From assembly GCF_006711645.1 (NCBI RefSeq), contig NZ_CP041247.1, forward strand, positions 4,836,001 through 4,900,000: DNA of 64,000 nucleotides. Reading direction: 5' to 3'. Of the stretch, positions 1 through 10,800 are shown one piece after another. Source of the DNA: Klebsiella electrica. GTDB taxonomy: Bacteria; Pseudomonadota; Gammaproteobacteria; Enterobacterales; Enterobacteriaceae. Within the stretch, counting starts at the first letter, position 1, and each line of letters opens with the position of its first letter. The notes below the pieces were generated by a model. The model saw only the letters and a program-made list of their open reading frames with translations, searched no databases and was not told the DNA's origin. Made by a program: the position numbers and the translations under genes.

Positions 1-825
1 GGCTGGGGAATGGCCCTTTACCTGCGGCATACCCATGCGAATGCGATCAAAGACCGCGATGGCAAAGACTCTCCCGCGTTTCGCGATCCCCGGATCGACG
101 TCACGGCAGGTCAGGTCCAGTTCATCTACGCCAGCGATCGCAAAGTCTTCGGCGGAGTGCTCGGTCTGAATATGATCGGCACCCTGGTGAATCTGGACAG
201 TTCATTTGCCCATGACAGTCCGGCGAAGCTCAGCGATAACGGTTTCGGGGTCGGAGACTTCACTTTCGGCCCTTACATTCAGATGTTACCGGTGATGCGC
301 GACGGAAGACCGGTGTTTTCACAGCGTTTCGAACTCAGCGCTATTGCGCCGGTCGGTAGCTTCGATCGTAGCCGCAACCTCAACCAGAGTTCCGGACAGT
401 GGTCGGCATCGGCAGTGTGGGCCATGACCGTACTGCCCACACCGGAGTGGGAACTGAGTACCCGTCTCAACTACATCTACAATTTCCGTACCAGCAAGGC
501 CGCGAATGTACCGGAACTCAACGGATTTCGCTTTCACAACGGTCAGGCCGGCGACGCGGCATGGGTCAACTTCGCCGCCTCCCGCGAGATCATTCCCGAC
601 GTACGCCTGGGGATAAACGGTTACTACCTCAGACAATTACACGATGACCGAACCAACGGTCAGCGCGTGCAGGGAACGCGCCAGAGCGGGTTCTACCTGG
701 GGCCGGGGGCGTCGTGGAAGTGGAAGAGCGGTGATCTCCTTAACGTCAATCTGTATTTCCCTATAGAGGTCAAAAACGCCAGCGCGGGTAGCAGCCTGAA
801 CGTGCAGTACATTCATACCTTTTAA
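1..825 (+). CDS. SphA/MetA-pathway outer-membrane protein (5' partial)
   Basis: The reading frame is open at the left edge, so the true start lies outside the window; the first in-frame ATG is at 10. About 274 residues remain. Alternating hydrophobic and polar stretches, many aromatic residues and a terminal aromatic residue (ending IHTF) fit an outer-membrane beta-barrel. The sequence resembles the 'MetA-pathway of phenol degradation' family, thought to carry hydrophobic aromatics across the outer membrane. It lies 107 bp ahead of a benzaldehyde dehydrogenase and an aryl-alcohol dehydrogenase on the same strand, which supports a role in aromatic uptake. The family assignment is by resemblance; the substrate is inference. 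Confidence 0.65.
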   Translation, partial: GWGMALYLRHTHANAIKDRDGKDSPAFRDPRIDVTAGQVQFIYASDRKVFGGVLGLNMIGTLVNLDSSFAHDSPAKLSDNGFGVGDFTFGPYIQMLPVMRDGRPVFSQRFELSAIAPVGSFDRSRNLNQSSGQWSASAVWAMTVLPTPEWELSTRLNYIYNFRTSKAANVPELNGFRFHNGQAGDAAWVNFAASREIIPDVRLGINGYYLRQLHDDRTNGQRVQGTRQSGFYLGPGASWKWKSGDLLNVNLYFPIEVKNASAGSSLNVQYIHTF

Positions 826-932
826 AAAATGGCGCTGCGATCGGCGCATACAGGTCAATCATACGATCCGTGGACAGAGGCTTCCCGTCTGGAAGGGTTA
901 CTGGCCACCTGTTTAAAACTGGAGCTATCAGC

Positions 933-2405
933 ATGAATCAGCACGCCCTTACCATCGTTAATGTTGCCCGCTGGAACGGATGCCTTTTCAACGGCGAGTG
1001 GATTGCCTCAGGGTCCGGTACGCTGCAGGTGCAAGAGCCCGCTACCGGACAGCCTCTGCATGTTGTCGGACGCGCCGGGGCCGAAGAGGTCGCAACTGCC
1101 GTTATCGCGGCTCGCGCGGCGCAACGAGACTGGGCGGCCACACCGCCGCGTGAACGCGCGGCGGTCATGCTGCGTGCCGCCCAGGCCCTCGACGCCGAAC
1201 GCGCGGAAATTGCCGCCTTAATTGCGCGGGAGACTGGCGGGGTTTTCGCCAAGGGTCAGCTGGAGGTTGCCGAAGCCATCGTCCAGTTCCAGAAAGCGGC
1301 CGCCATTCCGCTGCAACCATCAGGGGAGGTCCTACCGAGCCGATCGGGGCGGCTGAGTCTCGCGCGACGCCTGCCGCTTGGCGTGGTTGGCGTAATCTCA
1401 CCTTTCAACTTCCCGCTGGTATTGGGTCTACGCTCCGTCGCGCCAGCGCTGGCGCTTGGCAACGCGGTGATTCTCAAACCGGACCCCCGCACCCCCTTCA
1501 GCGGCGGCGTCGCGATCGCCGCTGCGCTGGAGCAGGCCGGACTGCCCAAAGGGCTGCTGCATATGCTGCCCGGCGCAGCCGATGCCGGACAAGCGCTTGT
1601 GGAGGCCCCTGGGGTCCCGATGATTGCCTTTACCGGCTCAACGGCGGCAGGACGCAAGATCGGTGAACTCGCCGGTCGCCACCTGAAGAAGGTTTCGCTG
1701 GAGCTGGGGGGGAAAAATTCGCTGATTGTTCTTGATGATGCGGATATCGATCGCGCGGCATCAGCGGTGGCGTTTGGCGGATGGTTCCATCAAGGGCAGA
1801 TCTGTATGGCTACCGGTCGCGTCCTTGTGCAGCGCTCGCTGGCTGCTGAACTCACCCGCCGCCTGGTCGAAAAAGCCTGTCGATTATCCGTTGGCGATCC
1901 TGCGACAAGCCAGGCTGCGCTCGGCCCAGTCATCGATAAACGTCAGCTCGAACATGTGGTTGAGGTGGTTCGTGATTCTGTCGCACAGGGGGCGGTGGTT
2001 GAGGCGGGCGGCACGTATGAAGGCTTATTTTACCTGCCAACGGTATTGTCGGGAGTGGCTCCCGGCGTACGGGCCTATCAGGAAGAGGTGTTTGGGCCTG
2101 TCGTCAGCGTTATCCCGTTTGATACCGACGAGGAGGCCATCGCGCTGGCCAATGACACTGAATATGGTCTGTCCGTCGGCATTCTTTCCGGCTCGGTCGG
2201 GCGTGCTCTGGCGCTGAGCGAACGTCTGAATACCGGCTTGCTGCATATCAACGACCAGACCGTTGTTGACGAAGTGGTTAACCCTTTCGGCGGCAGCGGT
2301 GCCTCCGGTAATGGTACCAGCGTCGGCGGGAGCTCGGATCTTGATCTCTATACCCACTGGCAATGGGTCACGATCCAGGACCAGATCCCACAATATCCGT
2401 TCTGA
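933..2405 (+). CDS. benzaldehyde dehydrogenase (NAD+), ALDH family
   Basis: The product is a 490-residue aldehyde dehydrogenase that oxidises aromatic aldehydes to acids. Visible motifs are SPFNFPL near the cofactor site, FTGSTAAG, the catalytic Glu257 in LELGGKN and the nucleophile Cys291 in GQICMATGR. The C-terminal NPFGGSGASG block is typical of the XylC/AreC benzaldehyde dehydrogenase branch. I chose ATG 933, preceded by GGAG at about 921, over an in-frame GTG at 870. The gene is followed after 21 bp by an aryl-alcohol dehydrogenase, so the pair would convert benzyl-type alcohols to benzoates. The exact substrate is inferred from the pairing. Confidence 0.88.
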   Translation: MNQHALTIVNVARWNGCLFNGEWIASGSGTLQVQEPATGQPLHVVGRAGAEEVATAVIAARAAQRDWAATPPRERAAVMLRAAQALDAERAEIAALIARETGGVFAKGQLEVAEAIVQFQKAAAIPLQPSGEVLPSRSGRLSLARRLPLGVVGVISPFNFPLVLGLRSVAPALALGNAVILKPDPRTPFSGGVAIAAALEQAGLPKGLLHMLPGAADAGQALVEAPGVPMIAFTGSTAAGRKIGELAGRHLKKVSLELGGKNSLIVLDDADIDRAASAVAFGGWFHQGQICMATGRVLVQRSLAAELTRRLVEKACRLSVGDPATSQAALGPVIDKRQLEHVVEVVRDSVAQGAVVEAGGTYEGLFYLPTVLSGVAPGVRAYQEEVFGPVVSVIPFDTDEEAIALANDTEYGLSVGILSGSVGRALALSERLNTGLLHINDQTVVDEVVNPFGGSGASGNGTSVGGSSDLDLYTHWQWVTIQDQIPQYPF

Positions 2406-2426
2406 CCTGAACCAGGAGACATGTTT

Positions 2427-3560
2427 ATGCCTGACATCCTTGCTGCCGTCGCCCGCATGCCGGGCGGCGAACTGTCGCTGGAAACCCTCTCTATCGACGA
2501 GCCTCGCGCCAATGAGATCCTCGTACGAGTGGTGGCCACTGGCGTTTGCCATACCGATCTGGTTGCTCGCGATCGGCAATTACCGGTCCCCTTCCCGGTG
2601 GTCCTCGGTCATGAGGGCGCCGGCATTGTCGAGAAGACCGGCAGCGCGGTGAGCAAAGTCGCGCCCGGCGATCCGGTCGTTATGACCTTTGCTTCCTGCG
2701 GCCACTGCCCGAGTTGTCTGGATCATGCCGCGGCCTATTGTCACCAGTTCTTTCCACGGAACTTCTTCGCCGTCCGCCCGGATGGCAGCACGACTCTGTC
2801 GGCCGCAGGCGAGAAGATACACGGAAATTTCTTTGGTCAATCTTCCTTCGCGACATTCGCCATCTGCGATGAGCGCAATATCGTCAAGGTCCCCGCCGAT
2901 GTGCCGCTGGAACTCCTTAGTCCCCTGGCCTGTGGGATTCAGACGGGTGCCGGTTCAATCCTCAATGTATTGCGCCCTCAGGCCGGAGAACGCATTGCGG
3001 TGTTCGGCGTCGGTTCCGTCGGTTTAAGTGCGATTATGGCCTGTCGGTTGGTTGGCGCAGGCACAATCATCGCTGTAGACCGGCATGACAGCCGTCTCGC
3101 CTTAGCGAGGGAACTGGGGGCGACCCACACGATCAACGGCGGTGACAAGGATGCCGATGAAGAGATCCGCGCCATTACCGGCTACGGTGTGGATTATGCG
3201 CTGGATACCACCGGCAACGCACTTGTCGTACGCCAGGCCGTCGAATCACTGGCTCCGCGTGGAGTCTGCGGCATTGTCGGCGCATCAAACCAGGAAGTCA
3301 CCTTAGACCTGACCCGGCTGATGTCGGCAGGTCGCAGCGTGCGGGGCATCGTTGAGGGCGAAAGTACCCCGGACGTCCTTATCCCTCGCCTGATCGATCT
3401 TTACCGCCAGGGGCGTTTTCCGTTCGATAAGCTGGTGACGTTCTACCCGTTCGAACAGATCAATCAGGCCATCCACGATTCCGAACGAGGCGTAACGGTC
3501 AAGGCTATCGTTCGCATGCCATCCTGTTTCACGCAGGCGGTGCCGACGCATCGGTGTTGA
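2427..3560 (+). CDS. aryl-alcohol dehydrogenase, zinc-dependent MDR family
   Basis: The product is a 377-residue medium-chain dehydrogenase that oxidises benzyl-type alcohols to aldehydes with NAD+. Catalytic zinc ligands Cys41 (TGVCHTD) and His62 (GHEGAG) are present. So is the structural-zinc block with four cysteines (CGHCPSC, then a later Cys), and the Rossmann motif FGVGSVGLSAI. ATG 2427 sits 8 nt after AGGAG (2414-2418). An ATG at 2421 is only 2 nt away and less likely. With the preceding aldehyde dehydrogenase it makes the XylB/XylC (AreB/AreC) two-step pathway. No terminator is evident before the tRNA genes. Confidence 0.88.
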   Translation: MPDILAAVARMPGGELSLETLSIDEPRANEILVRVVATGVCHTDLVARDRQLPVPFPVVLGHEGAGIVEKTGSAVSKVAPGDPVVMTFASCGHCPSCLDHAAAYCHQFFPRNFFAVRPDGSTTLSAAGEKIHGNFFGQSSFATFAICDERNIVKVPADVPLELLSPLACGIQTGAGSILNVLRPQAGERIAVFGVGSVGLSAIMACRLVGAGTIIAVDRHDSRLALARELGATHTINGGDKDADEEIRAITGYGVDYALDTTGNALVVRQAVESLAPRGVCGIVGASNQEVTLDLTRLMSAGRSVRGIVEGESTPDVLIPRLIDLYRQGRFPFDKLVTFYPFEQINQAIHDSERGVTVKAIVRMPSCFTQAVPTHRC

Positions 3561-3689
3561 TGAGCTTAAAAATGGATAGTAAATATCACAGGAACAGGGG
3601 TTTTTAGTCGACGCAGCATGGATGAAAAGAGGCGTGATGCTCTGTTTCCAGTGGCTTATGGATTGTGTGGAATTTTATGGAAGTAAATC

Positions 3690-3765
<76 letters not shown>

Positions 3766-3789
3766 TTGGGTGTGGTGACTTTCAAATTT

Positions 3790-3865
<76 letters not shown>

Positions 3866-3888
3866 TTGGGTATGGTGCTTTCAAATTT

Positions 3889-3964
<76 letters not shown>

Positions 3965-4026
3965 GTACTTCTTGCCATATTTCTATGGCGTCGTGATGTG
4001 CATTTCTGCTTCGTCACGGGAGGCGC

Positions 4027-4054
4027 ATTATACGAGAATTCGATTTACCTGCAA
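4027..4054 (-). promoter_or_regulatory. stable-RNA promoter of the tRNA-Gly array
   Basis: Minus strand: -35 TTGCAG (4049-4054), a 16-nt spacer and a perfect -10 TATAAT (4027-4032), followed by the GC-rich discriminator GCGCCTCCCG. That discriminator is typical of stringently controlled stable-RNA promoters. Only the tRNA array lies downstream. Confidence 0.85.
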
Positions 4055-4249
4055 CCCCCCAGCGAACACTTTTTTGCGTTTTTTGTCTGAATGGACATTT
4101 TATCGCCAGACACACTGCCAAATTGTACAAATAAGCATCTGACAAGGCAAAATAACTTTTTCCAGCCGGGCGAAAGGCGCAAAATCGCTCAGATTTGCGG
4201 GTCCGCTACCCGCTAACGGTCAATAACCATGACATACAGGGAAATTCAG

Positions 4250-4984
4250 ATGACAAGAGCGCTTTCCGTCCTGCTGCTGACCACGCTGCTTGCTGCAGGG
4301 GCAGCATCCGCGACGACGCTACATTTCGGCACCACGACGGCCAATCCGCCCTTTGAAACCGTGAATGCGAAAAACCAGCCCTCGGGATTTGATATCGATC
4401 TGGCCAAAGCGCTGTGCAAACAGATGCAGGCCGAATGCAAATTTACCCCTCAGGACTTCAATACCCTGATTCCCGCGCTGCGTTTTAAAAAATTCGATGC
4501 CATCATTGCCGGCATTGAAGTTATTCCCATGCGCGAAAAGCAGGTCGCCTTTACCCAGCCCTATCGTCAGACGCTCTCCGGCGTGGTGGTGACGGCAAAA
4601 GGGGCGGCCCATCGCTTCGCCGATCTGCAGGGCAAGAAACTCGGCGTCGTGAAAGGCACCGTCCACCAGCACTATCTGCACGATACACAAAAAAGGGTCA
4701 ACGTCATCGGGTACGACAATGACGCCAGCGCATTGGCCGCGTTGAAAGACGGGAGCGTGAATGCCGTGATGGGCGACCAGACGACCCTCGACCCGTGGCT
4801 GCAGGATAATCCGGATTACGCCATGATGGATGAACGCGCGACCGACCCGAAATACTACGGCAAGCAATATGCCATTGCGGTACGTAAAGACGATCCGGAG
4901 CTGCTCAATGCCATGAACGCTGCGCTGGAGGTGGTTAAGGCATCGCCTGACTTCCAGGTGATGGAACAGAGGTGGTTTAAATAA
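4250..4984 (+). CDS. ArtJ-like amino-acid ABC transporter periplasmic binding protein
   Basis: A 244-residue type-II solute-binding protein. An N-terminal signal peptide (about 20 residues, ending AASA) is followed by the amino-acid-binding fold, with FGTTTANPPF, GFDIDLAKALC and the hinge region GVVKGTVHQ. It resembles the ArtI/ArtJ and HisJ arginine/lysine-binding group. ATG 4250 follows AGGGA with normal spacing and begins the signal peptide; an upstream in-frame ATG at 4229 adds residues unlike a signal. No permease or ATPase gene is adjacent, so it probably shares a transporter encoded elsewhere. Ligand is inferred as a basic amino acid. Confidence 0.8.
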   Translation: MTRALSVLLLTTLLAAGAASATTLHFGTTTANPPFETVNAKNQPSGFDIDLAKALCKQMQAECKFTPQDFNTLIPALRFKKFDAIIAGIEVIPMREKQVAFTQPYRQTLSGVVVTAKGAAHRFADLQGKKLGVVKGTVHQHYLHDTQKRVNVIGYDNDASALAALKDGSVNAVMGDQTTLDPWLQDNPDYAMMDERATDPKYYGKQYAIAVRKDDPELLNAMNAALEVVKASPDFQVMEQRWFK

Positions 4985-4992
4985 GCTAGCGA

Positions 4993-5016
4993 CGCCGGGG
5001 CCATTGGACCCCGGCG
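4993..5016. terminator. hairpin between convergent genes
   Basis: A near-perfect GC-rich inverted repeat (CGCCGGGGCC / GGACCCCGGCG) lies between the binding-protein gene and convergent orn. There is no long U-tract on either strand, so it may be only a weak terminator or a transcript-stabilising 3' hairpin. Confidence 0.55.
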
Positions 5017-5022
5017 CCGGTA

Positions 5023-5568
5023 TTACAGCTTGATAAAGTTCTCGCGATAGTAGGCCAGCTCCGCTACCGACTCGCGGATATCATCCATCGCCTGATGGGT
5101 ACCCTGCTTTTTAAAACCACTAAGGATTTCCGGCTTCCAGCGGCGCGCCAGCTCTTTCAGCGTGCTGACGTCAAGGTAGCGGTAGTGGAAATACGCTTCC
5201 AGCTCCGGCATATATTTGAACAGGAAGCGGCGATCCTGACCAATGCTATTCCCGCAAATCGGTGATTTCCCGGCAGGAACCCACTGCTTGAGGAATTCAA
5301 TCGTCGCCAGTTCCGCTTCGCGATCGCCCTGGGTGCTGGCCTTAACGCGTTCAACCAGTCCGCTTCCGGTATGCGTGCGCACGTTCCACTCATCCATCAG
5401 CGCCAGCTGCGCATCGGACTGGTGAACCGCAATCGTCGGCCCTTCCGCCAGAATATTCAGGTGCGCATCGGTCACCAGAGTGGCGATTTCAATAATGCGA
5501 TCGCGCTCAGGATCCAGCCCGGTCATTTCGAGATCGATCCAAATCAGGTTGTTTTCATCTGCACTCAT
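5023..5568 (-). CDS. orn: oligoribonuclease
   Basis: A 181-residue 3'-to-5' exonuclease that degrades 2-5-nt RNAs and the pGpG product of c-di-GMP breakdown; it is essential in many gamma-proteobacteria. The DEDDh motifs are visible: IDLEMTGLD near residues 11-19 (Asp and Glu metal ligands), a central Asp region and the C-terminal HQAMDDI. Length and sequence match E. coli Orn almost throughout. The start is ATG 5568 (MSADENN), not the upstream in-frame codons to 5649, because this matches the family N-terminus. It is divergent from rsgA and sits upstream of the tRNA-Gly array as in E. coli. Confidence 0.98.
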   Translation of the reverse strand: MSADENNLIWIDLEMTGLDPERDRIIEIATLVTDAHLNILAEGPTIAVHQSDAQLALMDEWNVRTHTGSGLVERVKASTQGDREAELATIEFLKQWVPAGKSPICGNSIGQDRRFLFKYMPELEAYFHYRYLDVSTLKELARRWKPEILSGFKKQGTHQAMDDIRESVAELAYYRENFIKL

Positions 5569-5728
5569 GCTATTTTCCACCCATAATTTTACAATTCTGG
5601 CCCGTAAAACTTCAGGATGCAGGCAAAACAACGTACCAGCATCTTGCAAGATGACGGGTCGATATTCATCTTAGATAGCGTGTATCATAGAGGTTTTGCC
5701 CACTCAGGGCGACCAGGAGCCAGTTCGA

Positions 5729-6790
5729 TTGAGTAAAAATAAACTCTCCAAAGGCCAACAGCGCCGCGTGAAGGCCAACCACCAGCGCCGCCTGAAAACG
5801 ACTTCGGAGAAGGCCGATTACGATGACAACCTGTTTGGTGAAACCTCTGAAGGGATCGTCATCAGCCGCTTTGGCATGCATGCCGATGTCGAATCCGCCG
5901 ATGGCAGCGTTCACCGCTGCAACATTCGCCGCACGATCCGTTCGCTGGTCACCGGCGATCGCGTCGTCTGGAGACCCGGTAAAGATGCCGCCGACGGCGT
6001 CAATGTGAAAGGGATTGTCGAAGCGGTACACGAGCGGACTTCCGTCCTGACTCGTCCGGACTTTTACGATGGCGTTAAGCCTATTGCCGCCAATATCGAT
6101 CAGATAGTGATTGTTTCCGCGATCCTGCCCGAGCTGTCTCTGAACATTATCGACCGCTATCTGGTCGCCTGCGAGACGCTGGACGTTGAACCGCTGATTG
6201 TGCTCAATAAGACCGACCTGCTGGATGCCGACGGCATGGCCTTCGTGAACGAGCAGATGGATATCTACCGCGGCATCGGCTATCGCGTACTGATGGTTTC
6301 CAGCCGTACTCAGGATGGCCTCAAGCCGCTTGAGGAAGCGCTCACCGACCGTATCAGTATCTTTGCCGGGCAGTCCGGGGTGGGGAAATCCAGTCTGCTG
6401 AACGCGCTGCTGGGTCTGCATGAAGATCAGATCCTGACCAATGACGTGTCTGACAACTCAGGACTGGGCCAGCACACCACCACCGCCGCGCGCCTCTATC
6501 ACTTCCCGCACGGCGGCGATGTCATTGACTCCCCTGGCGTTCGCGAATTCGGCCTGTGGCACCTGGAAGCGGAACAAATTACCCGCGGCTTTGTCGAATT
6601 CCATGATTATTTAGGCCGTTGTAAATATCGCGACTGCAAGCATGATAGCGATCCGGGCTGCGCCATTCGTGAAGCGGTAGAAAATGGCCACATCGCCGAG
6701 AGCCGTTTTGCAAACTATCACCGTATTCTGGAAAGCATGACTCAGGTGCAGGTAAAAACGCGTAAAAGCTTTTCATCATCCGATGACTGA
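5729..6790 (+). CDS. rsgA: small ribosomal subunit biogenesis GTPase RsgA
   Basis: A 353-residue circularly permuted GTPase that checks late 30S maturation. It has an N-terminal OB fold. The G motifs occur in permuted order: G4 NKTD, then the P-loop GQSGVGKSS, then DSPG. A C-terminal zinc finger ([14 protein letters not shown]) follows. The start is a TTG at 5729 (LSKNKLSKG), 8 nt after AGGAGC, matching the E. coli N-terminus. An upstream ATG at 5696 lacks family similarity. It is divergent from orn and followed by psd after about 94 bp. Confidence 0.97.
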   Translation: MSKNKLSKGQQRRVKANHQRRLKTTSEKADYDDNLFGETSEGIVISRFGMHADVESADGSVHRCNIRRTIRSLVTGDRVVWRPGKDAADGVNVKGIVEAVHERTSVLTRPDFYDGVKPIAANIDQIVIVSAILPELSLNIIDRYLVACETLDVEPLIVLNKTDLLDADGMAFVNEQMDIYRGIGYRVLMVSSRTQDGLKPLEEALTDRISIFAGQSGVGKSSLLNALLGLHEDQILTNDVSDNSGLGQHTTTAARLYHFPHGGDVIDSPGVREFGLWHLEAEQITRGFVEFHDYLGRCKYRDCKHDSDPGCAIREAVENGHIAESRFANYHRILESMTQVQVKTRKSFSSSDD

Positions 6791-6884
6791 CATTTAAGCT
6801 GAGCATCGTTAGAATCGTCCCCTTTTTTCAGGGCCCCGCACGTTGACGGGGTCAGGAACGACAAATCATGGCCTGGAGGCTACC

Positions 6885-7811
6885 TTGTTAAACGATCTTA
6901 AACTTTCACTGCAATACATTCTGCCTAAACTGTGGCTCACCCGCCTCGCAGGCTGGGGTGCGAGCAAACGGGCGGGTTGGCTGACAAAGCTGGTCATCGA
7001 TCTGTTCGTGAAATGCTACAAGGTCGATATGAAAGAGGCGCAAAAGCCCGATACCGCCAGCTACCGTACCTTTAACGATTTCTTCGTGCGCCCGCTGCGC
7101 GAAGATGCCCGTCCGTTGAACACGGACCCTAACGTGCTGGTCATGCCTGCCGATGGCGTTATCAGCCAGTTGGGCGCTATCGAAGACGACAAAATTTTGC
7201 AGGCCAAAGGCCACAACTACACGCTGGAAGCGCTGCTGGCGGGGAACTACCAGATGGCCGATCTGTTCCGCAACGGCACCTTCGCCACCACCTACCTGTC
7301 GCCGCGTGACTACCACCGCGTGCACATGCCGTGCAACGGTATCCTGCGTGAAATGATCTACGTTCCGGGGGATCTGTTCTCCGTTAACCACCTGACCGCA
7401 CAGAACGTTCCGAATCTGTTTGCCCGTAACGAGCGCGTCATCTGCCTGTTTGATACTGAGTTTGGCCCGATGGTGCAAATTCTGGTGGGGGCGACAATTG
7501 TTGGCAGCATTGAAACCGTGTGGTCCGGTACGGTGACCCCGCCGCGTGAAGGCGTCATCAAACGCTGGACCTGGCCGGCGGGCGACAGCGAAGGTTCCGT
7601 CGCGCTGCTGAAAGGCCAGGAGATGGGCCGCTTTAAGCTCGGTTCGACGGTAATCAACCTGTTTGCCCCGGGCACAGTGCAACTGGTTGAACAGCTGCAC
7701 AGCCTCTCCGCTACCCGACTCGGCCAGCCGCTGGCGACGGCCGTAGAGACCATGTCCGCGAGCGCAGACGACGTCAGCCCACTGAGCGACGCGACGCAAG
7801 ACGAAGGTTAA
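6885..7811 (+). CDS. psd: phosphatidylserine decarboxylase proenzyme
   Basis: A 308-residue membrane-associated enzyme making phosphatidylethanolamine from phosphatidylserine. The self-cleavage motif LGST is present, with the pyruvoyl-forming Ser at residue 254, the same position as in E. coli. The start is TTG 6885 (MLNDLKLSL), 5 nt after GGAGG (6875-6879); the upstream in-frame ATG at 6843 is not supported by similarity. The C-terminal tail beyond about residue 290 is acidic and variable. mscM follows almost directly, as in E. coli, so the two are probably co-transcribed. Confidence 0.97.
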   Translation: MLNDLKLSLQYILPKLWLTRLAGWGASKRAGWLTKLVIDLFVKCYKVDMKEAQKPDTASYRTFNDFFVRPLREDARPLNTDPNVLVMPADGVISQLGAIEDDKILQAKGHNYTLEALLAGNYQMADLFRNGTFATTYLSPRDYHRVHMPCNGILREMIYVPGDLFSVNHLTAQNVPNLFARNERVICLFDTEFGPMVQILVGATIVGSIETVWSGTVTPPREGVIKRWTWPAGDSEGSVALLKGQEMGRFKLGSTVINLFAPGTVQLVEQLHSLSATRLGQPLATAVETMSASADDVSPLSDATQDEG

Positions 7812-7835
7812 TTGCTGACAAAAAAAGGTTACGCC

Positions 7836-10800
7836 GTGCGCCTGATATATATTTTCCTGCTGGCCTGGAGCCTCAGTCTGGGGGCGTACGCAGCGACAGC
7901 CCCCGATGCGAAACAGATCGCTCAGGAACTGGAACAGGCGAAGGCGGCAAAACCCGCTCAGCCTGGTACCGTTGAAGCGTTACAATCTGCGCTGAACGCG
8001 CTTGAGGAACGCAGCGCCTCCCTTGAGCGCGCGCGCCAGTATCAGCAGGTGATTGATAACTTCCCCAAACTGTTCCAGACCCTGCGTTCGCAAATCAATA
8101 ACCTGGCCGATGAACCGCGCCAGGTCTCAACCAGCCTCTCCACGGATGCGCTGAACCAGGAAATCCTGCAGGTCAGCAGTCAACTGCTCGAAGCCAGTCG
8201 CCAGGCCCAGCAGGAGCAAGAACGCGCCCGCGATATCGCCGATTCGCTTAACCAGCTTCCGCAGCAGCAGAGCGACGCGCGTCGCCAGCTCAATGAGGTT
8301 GAGCGCCGCGTCGGCGCGCAAACCAGCAATACGCCGCTGGCACAGGCCCAGAATCTGGGTCTGCAGGCGGAATCTGCGCGCCTGAAAGCGCTGGTCAACG
8401 AGCTGGATCTGGCCCAGCTGTCAGCGAACAATCGTCAGGAGCTGTCGCGGATGCGCGGCGATCTGGCGCAGAAGCAGGGCAAGCTGCTCGACGGCTATCT
8501 GCAGGCGCTGCGTAATCAGCTTAATAGCCAGCGTCAGCGTGAAGCGGAAAAAGCGCTGGAAAGCACCGAGCTGCTGGCGGAGAACAGTGAAAACCTGCCG
8601 CCGGAGCTGGTGGCCCAGTTTAAAGTCAACCGCGAACTCTCGCAGGCGCTGAACCAGCAGGCCCAGCGTATGGATCTGGTAGCTTCGCAGCAGCGTCAGG
8701 CGGCCAACCAGACGCTGCAGGTGCGCCAGGCGCTGAATACCTTGCGCGAGCAGTCGCAGTGGCTGGGCTCCTCCAATCTGCTGGGCGAAGCCCTGCGCGC
8801 CCAGGTGGCCCGTCTGCCGGAAATACCGAAACCGCAGCAGCTGGATACCGAGATGGCGCAGCTGCGGGTGCAGCGTCTGCATTATGAGGATCTGCTTGGC
8901 AACCAGCCGCAGCTACGCCTGATTCACCAGGCGGACGGCGAACCGCTCACCAGCGAACAAAACCGCATTCTGGAAGCTCAGCTGCGCACGCAAACTGAGT
9001 TGCTTAATTCGCTGCTGCAGGGCGGCGATACGCTGATCCTGGAACTGACCAAGCTGAAAGTCTCCAACGGCCAGCTTGAAGACGCGCTGAAAGAGATCAA
9101 CGAAGCAACCCACCGCTATCTGTTCTGGACGTCGGATGTCAGCCCGATTGATTTTTCATGGCCGCTGGATATCGTCCATAATCTGCGCCGTCTGGTCTCT
9201 CTCGATACGATAAGCCAGCTGGGCAAGGCCAGCGCCATGATGTTAACCAGCAAGGAGACGCTGCTGCCGCTGTTTGGCGCGCTAATCCTGGTCGGCTTCA
9301 GCATCAGCTCGCGCCGCCACTTTACCCGCTTCCTCGAACGCTCCAGCGCCCGCGTCGGTAAAGTGACGCAGGATCATTTCTGGCTCACGCTGCGCACGGT
9401 GTTCTGGTCGATTCTGGTGGCCTCTCCCCTCCCCGTGCTGTGGATGACGCTGGGCTACGGTCTGCAATCGGCATGGCCCTACCCGCTGGCGGTCGCGATC
9501 GGCGAAAGCGTCACCGCCACGGTGCCGCTGCTGTGGGTGGTGATGGTTTGCGCCACCTTCGCGCGTCCAAACGGCCTGTTTATCGCGCATTTCGGCTGGC
9601 CGCGCAGTCGCGTCAGCAAAGCCATGCGCTACTACCTGATGAGCATCGGCCTGATCGTCCCGCTGATTATCGCGCTGATCATGTTTGATAATCTCAACGA
9701 CCGCGAGTTTTCCGCTTCGCTCGGCCGTCTGTGCTTCCTGCTGATTTGCGGGGCACTGGCGCTGGTCACCCTGAGCCTGAAGCATGCCGGCATCCCGCTG
9801 TATCTCGATAAAAGCGGCAGCGGCGATAATATGGTTAACCGCATGCTGTGGAACCTGCTGCTCGGCGCGCCGTTAATCGCCATGCTGGCGGCGGCGATCG
9901 GCTATCTGGCCACCGCTCAGGCGCTGCTGGCCAGGCTGGAAACCTCCGTTGCTATCTGGTTCCTGCTGCTGGTGGTCTACCACATCATTCGCCGCTGGAT
10001 GCTGATTCAGCGCCGCCGGCTGGCCTTCGATCGCGCCAAACATCGCCGGGCGGAAATCCTTGCCCAGCGCGCTCGCGGTGAAGATGACGTGGTGCATTCC
10101 AGCAGCCCGGAAGGTTCTGCGGAAATCGAAGTGAGCGAAGTCGATCTTGATGCTATCAGTACGCAGTCCCTGCGCCTGGTCCGTTCGCTGCTGATGCTGG
10201 TCGCGCTGGTCTCGGTGATCGTCCTGTGGTCAGAAATTCACTCCGCCTTCGGTTTCCTCGAAAATATCTCGTTGTGGGACGTCACCTCGACGGTGCAGGG
10301 CGTTGAAAGTCTGGAGCCGATTACCCTCGGCGCCGTGCTGATTGCCATCCTGGTGCTGATTATCACCACCCAGCTGGTGCGAAACCTCCCGGCGCTGCTG
10401 GAGCTGGCTATCCTGCAACACCTCGATCTCACCCCGGGGACCGGGTATGCCATCACCACCATTACCAAATATCTGCTGATGCTGATTGGCGGCCTGATGG
10501 GCTTCTCGATGATTGGGATTGAATGGGCGAAGCTGCAGTGGCTGGTCGCCGCGCTCGGCGTGGGGCTGGGCTTTGGTCTCCAGGAAATCTTCGCCAACTT
10601 TATCTCCGGCCTGATCATCCTGTTTGAAAAGCCGATACGTATTGGCGATACGGTGACGATCCGCGATCTGACCGGCAGCGTCACCCGCATCAATACCCGG
10701 GCAACCACCATCAGCGACTGGGACCGTAAAGAAATTATCGTGCCTAACAAGGCCTTTATCACCGAGCAGTTTATCAACTGGTCGCTCTCTGACTCGGTCA

